Positions 8,463 to 17,157 of a stretch of DNA of 49,797 nucleotides are shown one piece after another. The translations under genes were made by a program, and so were the position numbers. This DNA is from Brevibacillus massiliensis (GTDB lineage: Bacteria; Bacillota; Bacilli; Brevibacillales; Brevibacillaceae), in contig NZ_HE978545.1 of assembly GCF_000311785.1 (NCBI RefSeq), forward strand, positions 1 through 49,797. The letters run 5' to 3'. Below the pieces are notes generated by a model. The model was given only the letters and a program-made list of their open reading frames with translations. It did not search any database and was not told the DNA's origin. Numbering within the stretch: position 1 is the first letter of the stretch; every line of letters begins with the position of its first letter.

Positions 8463-10706
8463 TTAGCCGCCTTCAATCAAGCGACGCAAATGTTGAACGT
8501 AATGATTGATCGAATGGTGCCGGTCGATGTACTCTTTCGCGCATTGAGACATCCTGGTTCGCAGGTTTCTGTCTCGGTAAAGCAGAAGCATCGACTCGAA
8601 CAGCGCCTGCTCGTCATCTGGGCCGGCGGGGATTTTTTTGACCACTTCGTCTGGAAATTCGCGAAATGAACCGATGTCGGATACGATTGTTGGGATTCCA
8701 TGTGACAACGTATCGAGCAAAGAGGCCGAAGACTCGCCGCAGGTTGGGTAGCGAATGTTAACGGCAACATCCGTGCCGCTGATATGCCGATGGCGTTCTT
8801 CGTTTGGCACATAGCCGAAAAAGGTTACGCGAGATTCGAGCTGCAGCGTCTGCACCAGAGAAACAAGCTGTGACAGATAACCTGGCTCACATAGTCCGAT
8901 GACATGGTAGTACACATTGCTGCAGCCGGAGTCAACAAGCTTTTTCAAACAGCGAATCACCTTGTCGATGTGTTTCTGCGGCCCGAGAAAACCAAAACTG
9001 GCAAATACAAACCGGCTGTCCTGGCGCTGGGAAGAATGTGCCTGCAGGCTGACGGGAAGCCGTGAGATCGTTACATTCGGTACGCCCTCTTTTACGAAAA
9101 TGTCGTATGTGTACTGATTGTGAACAACGACGTGCCTCGCTCCCGCCACATAATATTTGTTGATCATAAACCGTTCATGGGGATTGGGGATGCTGCCGCT
9201 CAGCACACCGGTCAGGATTTCTTGCGCGCGGCTTCCGAAATTTTCACTCAGCACTTGATAATAGGTTTGGACATCTTGTCTGCCCAGTGTCGACATGATG
9301 CTCATTCCGTGTACATTCGCCTCGTGCATGATTACAATCCCGCTATGGGACCTCAGGTACGGCACCATATACTGGTGGTAGGTGTGGTTTCCCATTTGAT
9401 AGATAATGGCATTGTATCGACTGGCAAGCTCGGGGAAGGAGCGGTGATTGTACACCTGGACACTGCCCGGGCTAATGGAGAGACTGGGCGTGTAGCCGTC
9501 GTCGATAAAGATGTCGCAATCGTAATACTGTGCGAGATCCGGCAATATTCTCTCCTGCAAATCGGCAACTCCGGACTGGATGGGCGGTACAGGGGAAAAG
9601 ATGGCTATCCGCTTTCTGGCAACGAGCCGATAGATATTCAAAACCTTGGAGGCGACCTCCTTCCATTGGAATTTATTGGAGTGTAAAAGGCCCTTCTCGC
9701 GATATGCATTCCGCAAGGCGGGGTCTGTCAGCATTGCGTGTATGCCGGCTGCTATTTCATCAATGCTTTCCGGATTGACGAGGTAGGCGGCATTGGCGAA
9801 TATCTCCGCGAGTGATGAATTGTCCGAGGCAAGAACTGGAACGCCGCATGCCATCGCCTCCAGGATCGGCAAACCGAAACCTTCGTAGAGAGAAGGAAAG
9901 GCGAAGAGGGAGGCACCGTTGTACAATCGGACCAGGTCGGCCTCTGGCACATGACCGGCGATCACCACATCACCGGCCACTCCCGCCTGCTCGGCGGCGG
10001 ATCGCAACTTTTGCCTGTCCCCGGTGCTGACATTGCAGGATAAAACCAATTGGTAGGCAGAGTGCAGCGCCTTGTTTGCACGGGCAAACCCCTCGATCAA
10101 TCGGGGGATATTTTTACGAAAATCAGCGCCGCCGGAGCTCAGAATATACGGTTTTGTAATGCCGTACCGGATTAATAGTTCGGACCGGTTCGGATCGGGC
10201 CTCCACTTGAATGAGTCATCCAAACCCGCCAAAATGACATGGATTTTACCGGAATCGATTCTGAAGAGACGAACAGCATCACGCTTGGTCGTCTCCGATA
10301 TCGCGAAAATTACATCTGCCGATTTCACAAAATGCAAAACGGTTTGGTGGAAATTTTGGAAAAACGGATGGCTTAAATAAACATGGGGGAACAGAAACGG
10401 GATGAAATCGTAAATCGTAACGGCAACTCTGGTTTTGCCAAACCATTCTTTGCGCATCAACAAGGCAGAACTGGTAATTTCAAACGGACTCTGAATATGA
10501 AACAACTCGATTTGGTTTTGCGAGAGGAATCGCTGCAGCTGCTCCCGTAGTTGAACCGGGCTGTCGCTTGGTTCGGGGTAGAAAAAAGAAAAGGAATGGT
10601 CAGTTCCTTGGAGTGTGATGTTCCTAAGCAGGCTCCGGGAATACCGTCCAATTCCTCCCTGATAAGAAGGGGCCTTCACAAACGACATATCAATCGCAAT
10701 GTTCAC
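8463..10706 (-). CDS. Double GT4 glycosyltransferase (747 aa)
   Basis: Two GT4 domains are fused. The first (about residues 1-365) begins NIAIDMSF, has GGIGRYSRSLL for the N-terminal loop and YEGFGLPILEAMACGVP for the donor site. The second (about 370-747) begins RIAIFSPVPPIQSGVADL and carries GFLGPQKHID, but its donor site reads CGESSASLLDTLSHGIP, so the first glutamate of the usual E-x7-E is differently placed. GTG 10706 is chosen because GGCGGTGA precedes it by about five bases and because it gives the family-typical start MNIAID; GTG 10715 would add three residues. It is the middle gene of the operon 11873 to 5109 (39 bases after the upstream gene, 66 before the next). Confidence 0.85.
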   Translation of the reverse strand: MNIAIDMSFVKAPSYQGGIGRYSRSLLRNITLQGTDHSFSFFYPEPSDSPVQLREQLQRFLSQNQIELFHIQSPFEITSSALLMRKEWFGKTRVAVTIYDFIPFLFPHVYLSHPFFQNFHQTVLHFVKSADVIFAISETTKRDAVRLFRIDSGKIHVILAGLDDSFKWRPDPNRSELLIRYGITKPYILSSGGADFRKNIPRLIEGFARANKALHSAYQLVLSCNVSTGDRQKLRSAAEQAGVAGDVVIAGHVPEADLVRLYNGASLFAFPSLYEGFGLPILEAMACGVPVLASDNSSLAEIFANAAYLVNPESIDEIAAGIHAMLTDPALRNAYREKGLLHSNKFQWKEVASKVLNIYRLVARKRIAIFSPVPPIQSGVADLQERILPDLAQYYDCDIFIDDGYTPSLSISPGSVQVYNHRSFPELASRYNAIIYQMGNHTYHQYMVPYLRSHSGIVIMHEANVHGMSIMSTLGRQDVQTYYQVLSENFGSRAQEILTGVLSGSIPNPHERFMINKYYVAGARHVVVHNQYTYDIFVKEGVPNVTISRLPVSLQAHSSQRQDSRFVFASFGFLGPQKHIDKVIRCLKKLVDSGCSNVYYHVIGLCEPGYLSQLVSLVQTLQLESRVTFFGYVPNEERHRHISGTDVAVNIRYPTCGESSASLLDTLSHGIPTIVSDIGSFREFPDEVVKKIPAGPDDEQALFESMLLLYRDRNLRTRMSQCAKEYIDRHHSINHYVQHLRRLIEGG

Positions 10707-10745
10707 GCACTTCACCGCCTATCCCGATGATGTTTGTCGACAGCT

Positions 10746-11873
10746 CTATTCACTTAACAACCTTTTGATGATGGCTCCAACGGAAGCAGGGGAATAGTTG
10801 AGATGGATATCCAACGCCGCCTTTTTGGCAAGTTGCTCCCGTTTGGGCTTATTCTCATATGCCTCGCGCAATGCCTTTCGAACTTTCTCCACCTTTACAT
10901 CGGGCCAACGGTGGTTGCGGTAATGGTCGGGTCTTGCTTTTTGCAGCTTCTCATCGACGGGCACGAGCACTCCTTCCGTCTCGATGAGAAAGCTGTTGGT
11001 ATTGTTCATGAATTCCGTCGAACCTCCCCAGTTCAAAGCGATTGCCGGTTTCCCCAGGGCCATCGCCTCCATAACGGGCATTCCCCAGCCGCTTGCTCGA
11101 TCGGTGGACACGTATACATCACAGCTCTGGTACAAGTCGATTAAGTCATGCTCGCTGATCGGATCTGTCATGATGGCGATTTGCGTTTGGAAACGCTCAT
11201 TGGGAATGTAGGAGCGAAGTTCAGAGAGGATCTCATCTTTGTTCTGCGCTGGGTACGTATACACTTTGACGATCAAAGAGACGTCTTCATGGGGAGAAAA
11301 TTCTTCGCAGAAGGCTTTCAGCAGTAAATCATAGCCCTTGCGGTAGTCAAAACCTGATACGTATAAAAAGGTGAATGACCGTAGCGGGTGGGGAAGAGCG
11401 TATTTTCGAAACGGTCTGCCCGGATAGTATTTCGTGACATCGATCGGGTAGGGAACGATACGCAGCTTTGAGGGTTCGACGCCGCTGCGGGTGAACGTGT
11501 GGTAATTAAACCGGGAAGGGACCCAGACCTCATCCATCAGATTTGAATATGCCGCCCACTTACCCGGCAGGCGATCCGTTTCAAACAGGGTGATCCCGAT
11601 ATTTTTTGCTAGATGAGGGACAGCAAGGGGGACGCCAAACACCTCTGCCAAATTGTGACGAACCAATACAACCCGATCTCCGAGTTGATTCGTTGACAGG
11701 TTTTGCAGCCAACGCCTGGTATCTTCGCCGATTTCGTGATGCTCTTCTCCATAAGAGTGGATGTAAACAGGGATTCCGATCGATTCTATCGCTTTTAAAT
11801 AATTTCGCGAGACATTCCCGTACCCGCCTCTATCATAAACCGGCCCCATCCAATAAATACCAGTATATGTCAT
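10746..11873 (-). CDS. GT4 glycosyltransferase, first gene of the GT operon
   Basis: A soluble 375-residue GT-B glycosyltransferase. The N-terminal half has GGYGNVSRNYL (acceptor-side glycine loop) and the C-terminal half has YVSGFDYRKGYDLLLKAF and SGWGMPVMEAMALGKPAIAL, the nucleotide-sugar site. The sequence after that site (WGGSTEFMNNTNSFLIETEG) is closely matched in the C-terminal domain of the 1095-residue protein, so the two probably share a donor or descend from a duplication. ATG 11873 is used; ATG 11885 lies directly on the AGAGGAG ribosome-binding site. It leads the operon, and its promoter must lie in the 200 bases shared with the divergent methyltransferase gene. Confidence 0.85.
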   Translation of the reverse strand: MTYTGIYWMGPVYDRGGYGNVSRNYLKAIESIGIPVYIHSYGEEHHEIGEDTRRWLQNLSTNQLGDRVVLVRHNLAEVFGVPLAVPHLAKNIGITLFETDRLPGKWAAYSNLMDEVWVPSRFNYHTFTRSGVEPSKLRIVPYPIDVTKYYPGRPFRKYALPHPLRSFTFLYVSGFDYRKGYDLLLKAFCEEFSPHEDVSLIVKVYTYPAQNKDEILSELRSYIPNERFQTQIAIMTDPISEHDLIDLYQSCDVYVSTDRASGWGMPVMEAMALGKPAIALNWGGSTEFMNNTNSFLIETEGVLVPVDEKLQKARPDHYRNHRWPDVKVEKVRKALREAYENKPKREQLAKKAALDIHLNYSPASVGAIIKRLLSE

Positions 11874-12077
11874 CTGAATCAACATCTCCTCTTTGCCGAT
11901 CTTTCATTAGTATATGGTGGAAAAATAAGGTGGATTAGGCGTTATGATCAAATGAAGCAAAGAATAGGTGAAGTTTTCCCTGCCGGTCCCGAATCTCGAC
12001 CATTTGTCTATACCTCAACTGCTGCTCAAACATATACTGCTGTAGCGCAGTGGCAGTCTAGAAAGAGGGTGAACGAG

Positions 12078-13193
12078 ATGGGAATCATGGGGTACGAAAG
12101 CCAGCCTGTATTCTTATATCACAATAAACCGCTCGCATATAACACCATTCCATACAACAACAGATCCGAGAGGGCTATCGAAGTGCCAATTGCCATTGAC
12201 TTTTTAAGAGAAATGGGGACGAATAAACGAATTCTTGAGGTTGGCAACGTATTGTCCCATTACATGCCTCTATTGGCTCCATATTCCGATATAGGCAAAA
12301 TCGACGTTCTTGACAAATTTGAGCAGGGCCATGGCGTGATGAATGTCGATTTGATGGATTTCGATGTCAAGTACGATGGGATCGTATCCATCTCTACGGT
12401 AGAACACGTGGGACAGATGGAGTACGGAGAGACCCAGCCAGGTGGCAGGGAAGCGCCGTTAAAAGCGATTCTGAAAATCTATGAGCTGCTTCAACCGGGA
12501 GGGCGGGCGCTGATAACCGTTCCGTTTGGGAGGTTGATTGATGCCGGCTGGCAAATTCAATTTAGCAGCAAATACCTGGGTCTCGTGGTGAAAAAATACG
12601 GTATTCCGCATGCAGCGATCAAAACGGCCTTTTTCAAAAAAATGGATGCAGAGGTCGGTGCAGAGGTTCCAAAGCAGCTGTGGATGCAGTGTGAGGAAAA
12701 AACTCTGGAGGAGACGTATTACGATAGTCCGTTTCCCAATTCGAACGGGATTGCTGTCATTTCCTTGGAAAAAATAGCGGATGCCAATCCGACAGTCGAA
12801 GATGATGAAGAAACGCTTCAATACAATCCTCCGGTCAGTATTGGCGGCTATTACCATTCCCCTTTTATAAGGGCATCCGAATTCGACCAAAACGGTTGGT
12901 TTCCCGCTTATGCTTCCGGCTATCTTTTTTATGGACCCTATATTTCTTTGCACCGCCAGGTCTACCGGTTTGATATGGTCATCGAGATGTCGGAACCAAG
13001 GCATTTTGTTTTGGATATAACCTCCAATTACGGTCAAAAAGTGTTGCTGAGGAAAATAGTGAGACAATCTGGTGCAATTCGGGATTTGCTTTACTTGTCC
13101 CAGGACGAACACCATGTTGAGGTGCGCTTATGCAAATACGACAGCGGGGGTTGTTTTGTGCGGATTCCGCAATTGTTCATGGGACAGCTTTGA
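12078..13193 (+). CDS. SAM-dependent methyltransferase-like protein with C-terminal beta domain
   Basis: The N-terminal half is a Rossmann-type methyltransferase: RILEVGNVLSHY is motif I, DVLDKFEQG is the acidic strand end, and YDGIVSISTVEHVG is motif IV. LLQPGGRALITVPFGRL then matches the post-motif strand. Residues about 250-371 are a separate beta-rich domain (FYGPYISLHRQVYRFD, VLDITSNYGQKVL) of the type often attached to glycan-modifying enzymes. ATG 12078 follows AGAGGGTG at seven bases. An in-frame ATG at 11952 would add 42 low-information residues and has no clear site. Methyl capping of the glycan is a plausible role. The acceptor cannot be told from sequence. Confidence 0.7.
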   Translation: MGIMGYESQPVFLYHNKPLAYNTIPYNNRSERAIEVPIAIDFLREMGTNKRILEVGNVLSHYMPLLAPYSDIGKIDVLDKFEQGHGVMNVDLMDFDVKYDGIVSISTVEHVGQMEYGETQPGGREAPLKAILKIYELLQPGGRALITVPFGRLIDAGWQIQFSSKYLGLVVKKYGIPHAAIKTAFFKKMDAEVGAEVPKQLWMQCEEKTLEETYYDSPFPNSNGIAVISLEKIADANPTVEDDEETLQYNPPVSIGGYYHSPFIRASEFDQNGWFPAYASGYLFYGPYISLHRQVYRFDMVIEMSEPRHFVLDITSNYGQKVLLRKIVRQSGAIRDLLYLSQDEHHVEVRLCKYDSGGCFVRIPQLFMGQL

Positions 13194-13226
13194 GAGGATA
13201 GAATGAATGTCCGGGAGGGGAAGAGT

Positions 13227-13997
13227 GTGGACCGAATGAATTACTACTTGGGGGAACATACGGTGCTGACCAATTTAGTTCACGGGCCGGCCATGTTCCT
13301 GGACACTCGCGATCCAGTCAATTTGGCGATTTTGATGCAAGGTTCTTGGGAAGATTGGGTTACCGCCACTTTTTTGTCAGTAGTCAAACCGGGAATGACC
13401 GTCCTGGATATTGGCGCCCATCACGGTTATTTTACTTTATTGGCTGGCATCCTGGTAGGTCCCGGAGGGTTTGTTCACGCCTTTGAGCCCAATCCATTTC
13501 ATCATAAGAACCTGCTGAAGAGCGTCGCGTTTAACGGTTTGTATGATCGCGTAAAACTGAATAAGGTCATGGTGTCCAATCAACGCGGAGAAACAGAAAT
13601 GCTAACCACCGGCGAGGCGGGCACCAGCATTTTTTTTCACGGTCTGGAGGACATAAACGCAATCACAAGAACGATCGTTCCCCAGGGCTTGCTTACCGAC
13701 TACTTGCCAAGCCTGAAAGCGGATGTGATCAAAATCGATATCGACGGCTCCGAACCGCTGATCATGCATAGTCTGTGTGAAGTGATTGACCATAATGGAC
13801 CGATGGTCGTTTTTTTGGAATACCTGCCAAGTATCTGGAAGGGGTATGAGCCGCTGCCCATTCTTCAGCGTTTTGCGGAACGCGGCTTTCACTTTCACAT
13901 TCTGCAAAGGGACGGAATTACGGTTCCGACCTGCGCAGAAGATCTCGCCAGTATCAGCCCGGTGATCCATCTCGATTTATTGCTGACAAGAACATAG
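13227..13997 (+). CDS. FkbM family methyltransferase
   Basis: Residues about 55-80 carry the SAM-binding glycine motif MTVLDIGAHHGYFTLLAG, then VHAFEPNP, and the FkbM hallmark VIKIDIDGSEP lies near residue 170. FkbM enzymes O-methylate hydroxyls of sugars and polyketides. GTG 13227 is preferred because GGGAGGGG sits six bases upstream; ATG 13203 is possible and would add eight residues. It follows the 12078 gene by 33 bases and is likely cotranscribed with it, opposite to the GT operon, giving the island a second group of tailoring enzymes. Confidence 0.85.
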   Translation: MDRMNYYLGEHTVLTNLVHGPAMFLDTRDPVNLAILMQGSWEDWVTATFLSVVKPGMTVLDIGAHHGYFTLLAGILVGPGGFVHAFEPNPFHHKNLLKSVAFNGLYDRVKLNKVMVSNQRGETEMLTTGEAGTSIFFHGLEDINAITRTIVPQGLLTDYLPSLKADVIKIDIDGSEPLIMHSLCEVIDHNGPMVVFLEYLPSIWKGYEPLPILQRFAERGFHFHILQRDGITVPTCAEDLASISPVIHLDLLLTRT

Positions 13998-14019
13998 CGG
14001 CCCAGCCTGCCCGACAGGA

Positions 14020-14055
14020 GGCTCCCGCAGCTTCGCTTCTTGAGGGAGTCCTTTT
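14020..14055 (+). terminator. Probable terminator after the FkbM gene
   Basis: GGCTCCC (14020-14026) pairs with GGGAGTC (14044-14050), including one G-T pair, and is followed by CTTTT. The loop is long (17 nt), so the call is moderate. Confidence 0.45.
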
Positions 14056-14061
14056 GTTGTG

Positions 14062-14847
14062 TCATTCCGCTTTTTTTATAATGAGTCCAATCGAGGTAGA
14101 AATGTATTGCCCCAGTTGCAAACGCATGTGTGTATCGCTCAGATACGGGGGAACATCCACATACGATTCAAGCTCGCTCATGCCGACGGAATAATCGATG
14201 TCGATGGAATGCCCCATCTGCCTTAGCGTCTGCACCATCCATTCGATATCCTGCAGGCGGAAAATCACGGTAGGGCCGCTGTCAAGCGTACCGTCGTTGG
14301 ATGACAGGTTAAATTCGGTTGTATGAATGGCAATGCCGCCCGGTTTTAAGCAATCCATCTGGTTGACGGTAAATTGCTTGCCCAGTTCGATCGAACCGCA
14401 ATGCTCGAAAGAACAGGACGACCAGGTGAAGTCGTATTGATTGTGGTACTCGGGACCAATCGAATTCATATTCAGCGTTTGAAACCGGACCAAGCGCTGG
14501 AATTGTTCCGGGTCGCATATGCCTTTTTCGTTTATTTTGGCCATGCTGCTAAAATGCTGGTTGGTCTGCACCCATCCCCGTGCAAGAGCGCTGTCATAAT
14601 CGAGATCCGTAGCGGTAATGTGGCAGCCGTGTGAGGCAAACAAGGGTACGAGCGGCTCGGTCCCCACCCCGAAGCCCAACCCGCATTTTCCCGGCGAAAG
14701 GACGCCGCGTTCCAAAAGCCCTTGGTAAATGTAGCAAAATTCCCACAGCTTTCGGTGGTAGCGAAAAGGTTCTTTACATTTGTCGCAGGCTTGCCGAAAC
14801 CAGGCTGTCTCAAAATCTTCTTGCTTGCAGATCTGGGATTTCAACAT
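14062..14847 (-). CDS. Class I SAM-dependent methyltransferase
   Basis: A 261-residue protein starts at ATG 14847, nine bases after AAAGGAGAG; the longer start at 14904 lacks a site. Motif I appears as CGLGFGVGTEPL near residue 75, ITATDLDYD is the acidic strand end, and YDFTWSSCSFEHCGSIE matches motif IV. DCLKPGGIAIHTTEF is the typical strand after it. A CxxC pair (residues about 21-24, CDKC) occurs near the N-terminus. It is the third methyltransferase at the edge of the glycosylation island and converges on the FkbM gene. The acceptor is unknown; sugar methylation is inferred from neighbours. Confidence 0.75.
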   Translation of the reverse strand: MLKSQICKQEDFETAWFRQACDKCKEPFRYHRKLWEFCYIYQGLLERGVLSPGKCGLGFGVGTEPLVPLFASHGCHITATDLDYDSALARGWVQTNQHFSSMAKINEKGICDPEQFQRLVRFQTLNMNSIGPEYHNQYDFTWSSCSFEHCGSIELGKQFTVNQMDCLKPGGIAIHTTEFNLSSNDGTLDSGPTVIFRLQDIEWMVQTLRQMGHSIDIDYSVGMSELESYVDVPPYLSDTHMRLQLGQYISTSIGLIIKKAE

Positions 14848-14957
14848 GCAGGCAGTCTCTCCTTTTTCATGGCTTTTTGGCAGGCGCGGGTATTTCCTCG
14901 CCAATTCATCTTGATTCTTGACGGTTCATCATATGACAACTGGCGTCCGGATGATCA

Positions 14958-14990
14958 GAAAAGGATTTCCCCTTCAGGAAATCCTTTTTC
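14958..14990. terminator. Terminator-like hairpin in a divergent intergenic region
   Basis: A 13-bp stem (GAAAAGGATTTCC, 14958-14970) with a six-base loop runs into TTTTTC on the plus strand. It lies between two divergent genes, 41 bases before the MFS start. It may block readthrough from upstream or act as a leader attenuator. Confidence 0.75.
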
Positions 14991-15030
14991 CCTGGCCAGG
15001 CACATATACATAGGACGAGGAGGGAGAGTT

Positions 15031-16200
15031 ATGAGACGCAGGTATATTTGGGTCTTGTTCGTCATTTTGTTTTTGGCTTCGTTTGACATGCACGCTCAGA
15101 TGCCGCTGCTGGCCCCTTACGCACGGACGATCGGCGCTACTTCGATGGTGATTGGCATCTTGCTTGGCGCTTATTCCATCAGCAATTTATTCGGCCACCT
15201 GGTCGCAGGGCCGTTTCTCGACCGCTACAGCAAAAAGCTGTTTATCTGCGCGGGACTGTTTATCGCCGGATGGCTGTTGATCGGCCACGGACTGGTGGAC
15301 ACACCTGATACGCTGATGCTGCTTCGCCTCATCTTCGGGTTTACGATGGCGTTTGTCACCCCTGCGTGCTCGGCGCTCCTGGGGCAGTTGGCGCGAAACA
15401 ATGAAGAGCAGGGAGTATTCATGGTCAAAAAGGGGATGGTCTTGACCGCGGCGGCTATCGTTTCGCCGGCGATCGGCGGGCTTTTGGCGGCCAAATTCGG
15501 TTACGCCCAGGCCTTTTTCATTTTTGGCGTGATCATGATGCTGGCCAGCTTTGTCACCTTGAGCAGCCTCCCGAACAAATCGGCCCTTCGCCCGGCAGAT
15601 AATCGATCCAAGGGGGCAGCGATTTCCCCCTTTCGCACGATGGTCGCCACGTTCTCGATTTATCCGGCCTACGTCGCCGGGTTTGCCGTGATGTACGCCC
15701 AGGGCACGTTTATGTACGAGATTCCCCTGCTGCTGCAGCGGCAGCATCTGGAATCGACCGTCTCCGGCATCCTGTTCAGCGTGATGGGACTTGGCTCGCT
15801 GGCGATTTTGAGCCAATTTTGGTTAACCCGCACGTCGCCGCTCGGAAGGATCGTCGCAGCCCTGTTTGTCCTCGGGCTGATGATGTACACGATAGCGGTG
15901 GCGGCGCCTGTCTCGCTATACCTGACGATGTTTATCATCGGCGCCTGTACGGGTGTGCTCTTCCCGGCGATGACGACTTTGCTCGCATACCATGCGCCTC
16001 CGCATATTTACGGGACGGCTTTCAGCATCTACGCGGCTGTGCTGTCCATTGGATCGATTATCAGTCCGCTGGTGGCCGGCTCGACAGGCTTTGTCAACCA
16101 ATCGTTTTTTGGCGCCTTTCTGGTCGTGACTGTCGCCAGTCTGATTGCGGGCTGGATCGGAAGCAAATTCAGGATCGGGTCCAAACCGATCACGCGTTAG
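15031..16200 (+). CDS. MFS transporter
   Basis: A 389-residue integral membrane protein with about 12 hydrophobic segments and no large soluble domain. It begins MRRRYIWVLFVILFLASFDM with a positive-inside N-terminus and has the loop 2-3 motif GPFLDRYSKK, a variant of the MFS signature GxLaDrxGrk, near residue 71. GAGGAGGG at 15016-15023 supports ATG 15031. The substrate cannot be assigned; an efflux role for a small molecule is typical for this size class. Its last 11 bases overlap the end of the convergent DUF817 gene. Confidence 0.85.
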   Translation: MRRRYIWVLFVILFLASFDMHAQMPLLAPYARTIGATSMVIGILLGAYSISNLFGHLVAGPFLDRYSKKLFICAGLFIAGWLLIGHGLVDTPDTLMLLRLIFGFTMAFVTPACSALLGQLARNNEEQGVFMVKKGMVLTAAAIVSPAIGGLLAAKFGYAQAFFIFGVIMMLASFVTLSSLPNKSALRPADNRSKGAAISPFRTMVATFSIYPAYVAGFAVMYAQGTFMYEIPLLLQRQHLESTVSGILFSVMGLGSLAILSQFWLTRTSPLGRIVAALFVLGLMMYTIAVAAPVSLYLTMFIIGACTGVLFPAMTTLLAYHAPPHIYGTAFSIYAAVLSIGSIISPLVAGSTGFVNQSFFGAFLVVTVASLIAGWIGSKFRIGSKPITR

Positions 16201-16987
16201 AACGATAGTCAGGCACGTGCCGCTGTGTGGCCGTTTTGATCTGTTTGAGCTGGGCGACGATGATAAAACTGACGATGACCAGGAGAAACCACGAACTGAT
16301 CTTGCTCACATGAACAAGCTGCCAGCTGTCCCGCTGGTTGGGATACTGCCATGCGCCGAGGAGGGTGGCGATGTTCTCCGCCACCCAGATGAAGAATCCG
16401 ATCAGGAAGAAGCTGAGCACGAGCGGCATGGAAAACCGCTCCCGGTTGACGGTAAAGCCGACACGCGTTCGCCAGAAGAGAAGAAAAATGGCCGCTGTCA
16501 GATACCAGCGAATATCGGCGACGAAGTGGTGCGTAAAGAAATTGAGGTAGATCATTGCGCCCAGCGGGATCGTCGCCCAATTCCTCGGCCAGCGCACGAC
16601 AGCCAAGTCCAGCCGGCGCCAGGCCTGGCAGATGTAACTGGCGACGCTGGCGTACATGAAGCCGCTGTAAAGCGGAACGCCAAACACCTTGCTGTAGGCC
16701 GCTTCCGGATAGGACCAGGAGCCCATATGTACCTTAAATATCTCCAGCATCAGGCCGATCAAGTGAAAGAGCGTAATCACCTTGAGCTCGTCCTTCGTCT
16801 CCAGGCCGGTCTTGATCATGACCACCTGAACCGCCAGACAAGCTATCAACAGCAGATCATACCGTGGCAGGCCTGGGATGGCGACAATTTGCGACAGCCC
16901 CAGCAGCAAGAAAATGCAGACGGGGAAGAGACAGGAGAGTGCTTCTTGCAGAGTAAAGTGAAAGAGAAACAAACCAATGCGCTTCAT
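16190..16987 (-). CDS. DUF817 family membrane protein (YoaT-like)
   Basis: The 265-residue product has seven or eight hydrophobic segments. It shows the family's characteristic conserved stretches MLEIFKVHMGSWSYPE and YSGFMYASVASYICQAWRR, plus HHFVADIRWYL and WVAENIATLLGAWQYPNQ. The biochemical role of DUF817 proteins (YoaT in B. subtilis) is not established. ATG 16987 follows AAGGAGAAGG. The gene converges with the MFS gene with an 11-base overlap of the coding ends and no terminator between them. Confidence 0.85.
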   Translation of the reverse strand: MKRIGLFLFHFTLQEALSCLFPVCIFLLLGLSQIVAIPGLPRYDLLLIACLAVQVVMIKTGLETKDELKVITLFHLIGLMLEIFKVHMGSWSYPEAAYSKVFGVPLYSGFMYASVASYICQAWRRLDLAVVRWPRNWATIPLGAMIYLNFFTHHFVADIRWYLTAAIFLLFWRTRVGFTVNRERFSMPLVLSFFLIGFFIWVAENIATLLGAWQYPNQRDSWQLVHVSKISSWFLLVIVSFIIVAQLKQIKTATQRHVPDYRSNA

Positions 16988-17157
16988 GAACCTTCTCCTT
17001 CGTGAATCGGCGTATACACACTTTTAGCATACTCCGTCAAGAACTACAAGAAAAAACCGCCGAAGTTTCGACGCTGCACCCGGCAACTAACCTATGTAGA
17101 TCCAGTTGTGGTACACTATGGTTAAAATTTGATAGAAACAGCAAGGAGATAGAAGAC

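Noticed and set aside
14722-15030. N-terminal extension of the MFS gene
   Set aside because: The extension runs antisense to the methyltransferase start and through a terminator; ATG 15031 has a strong ribosome-binding site.
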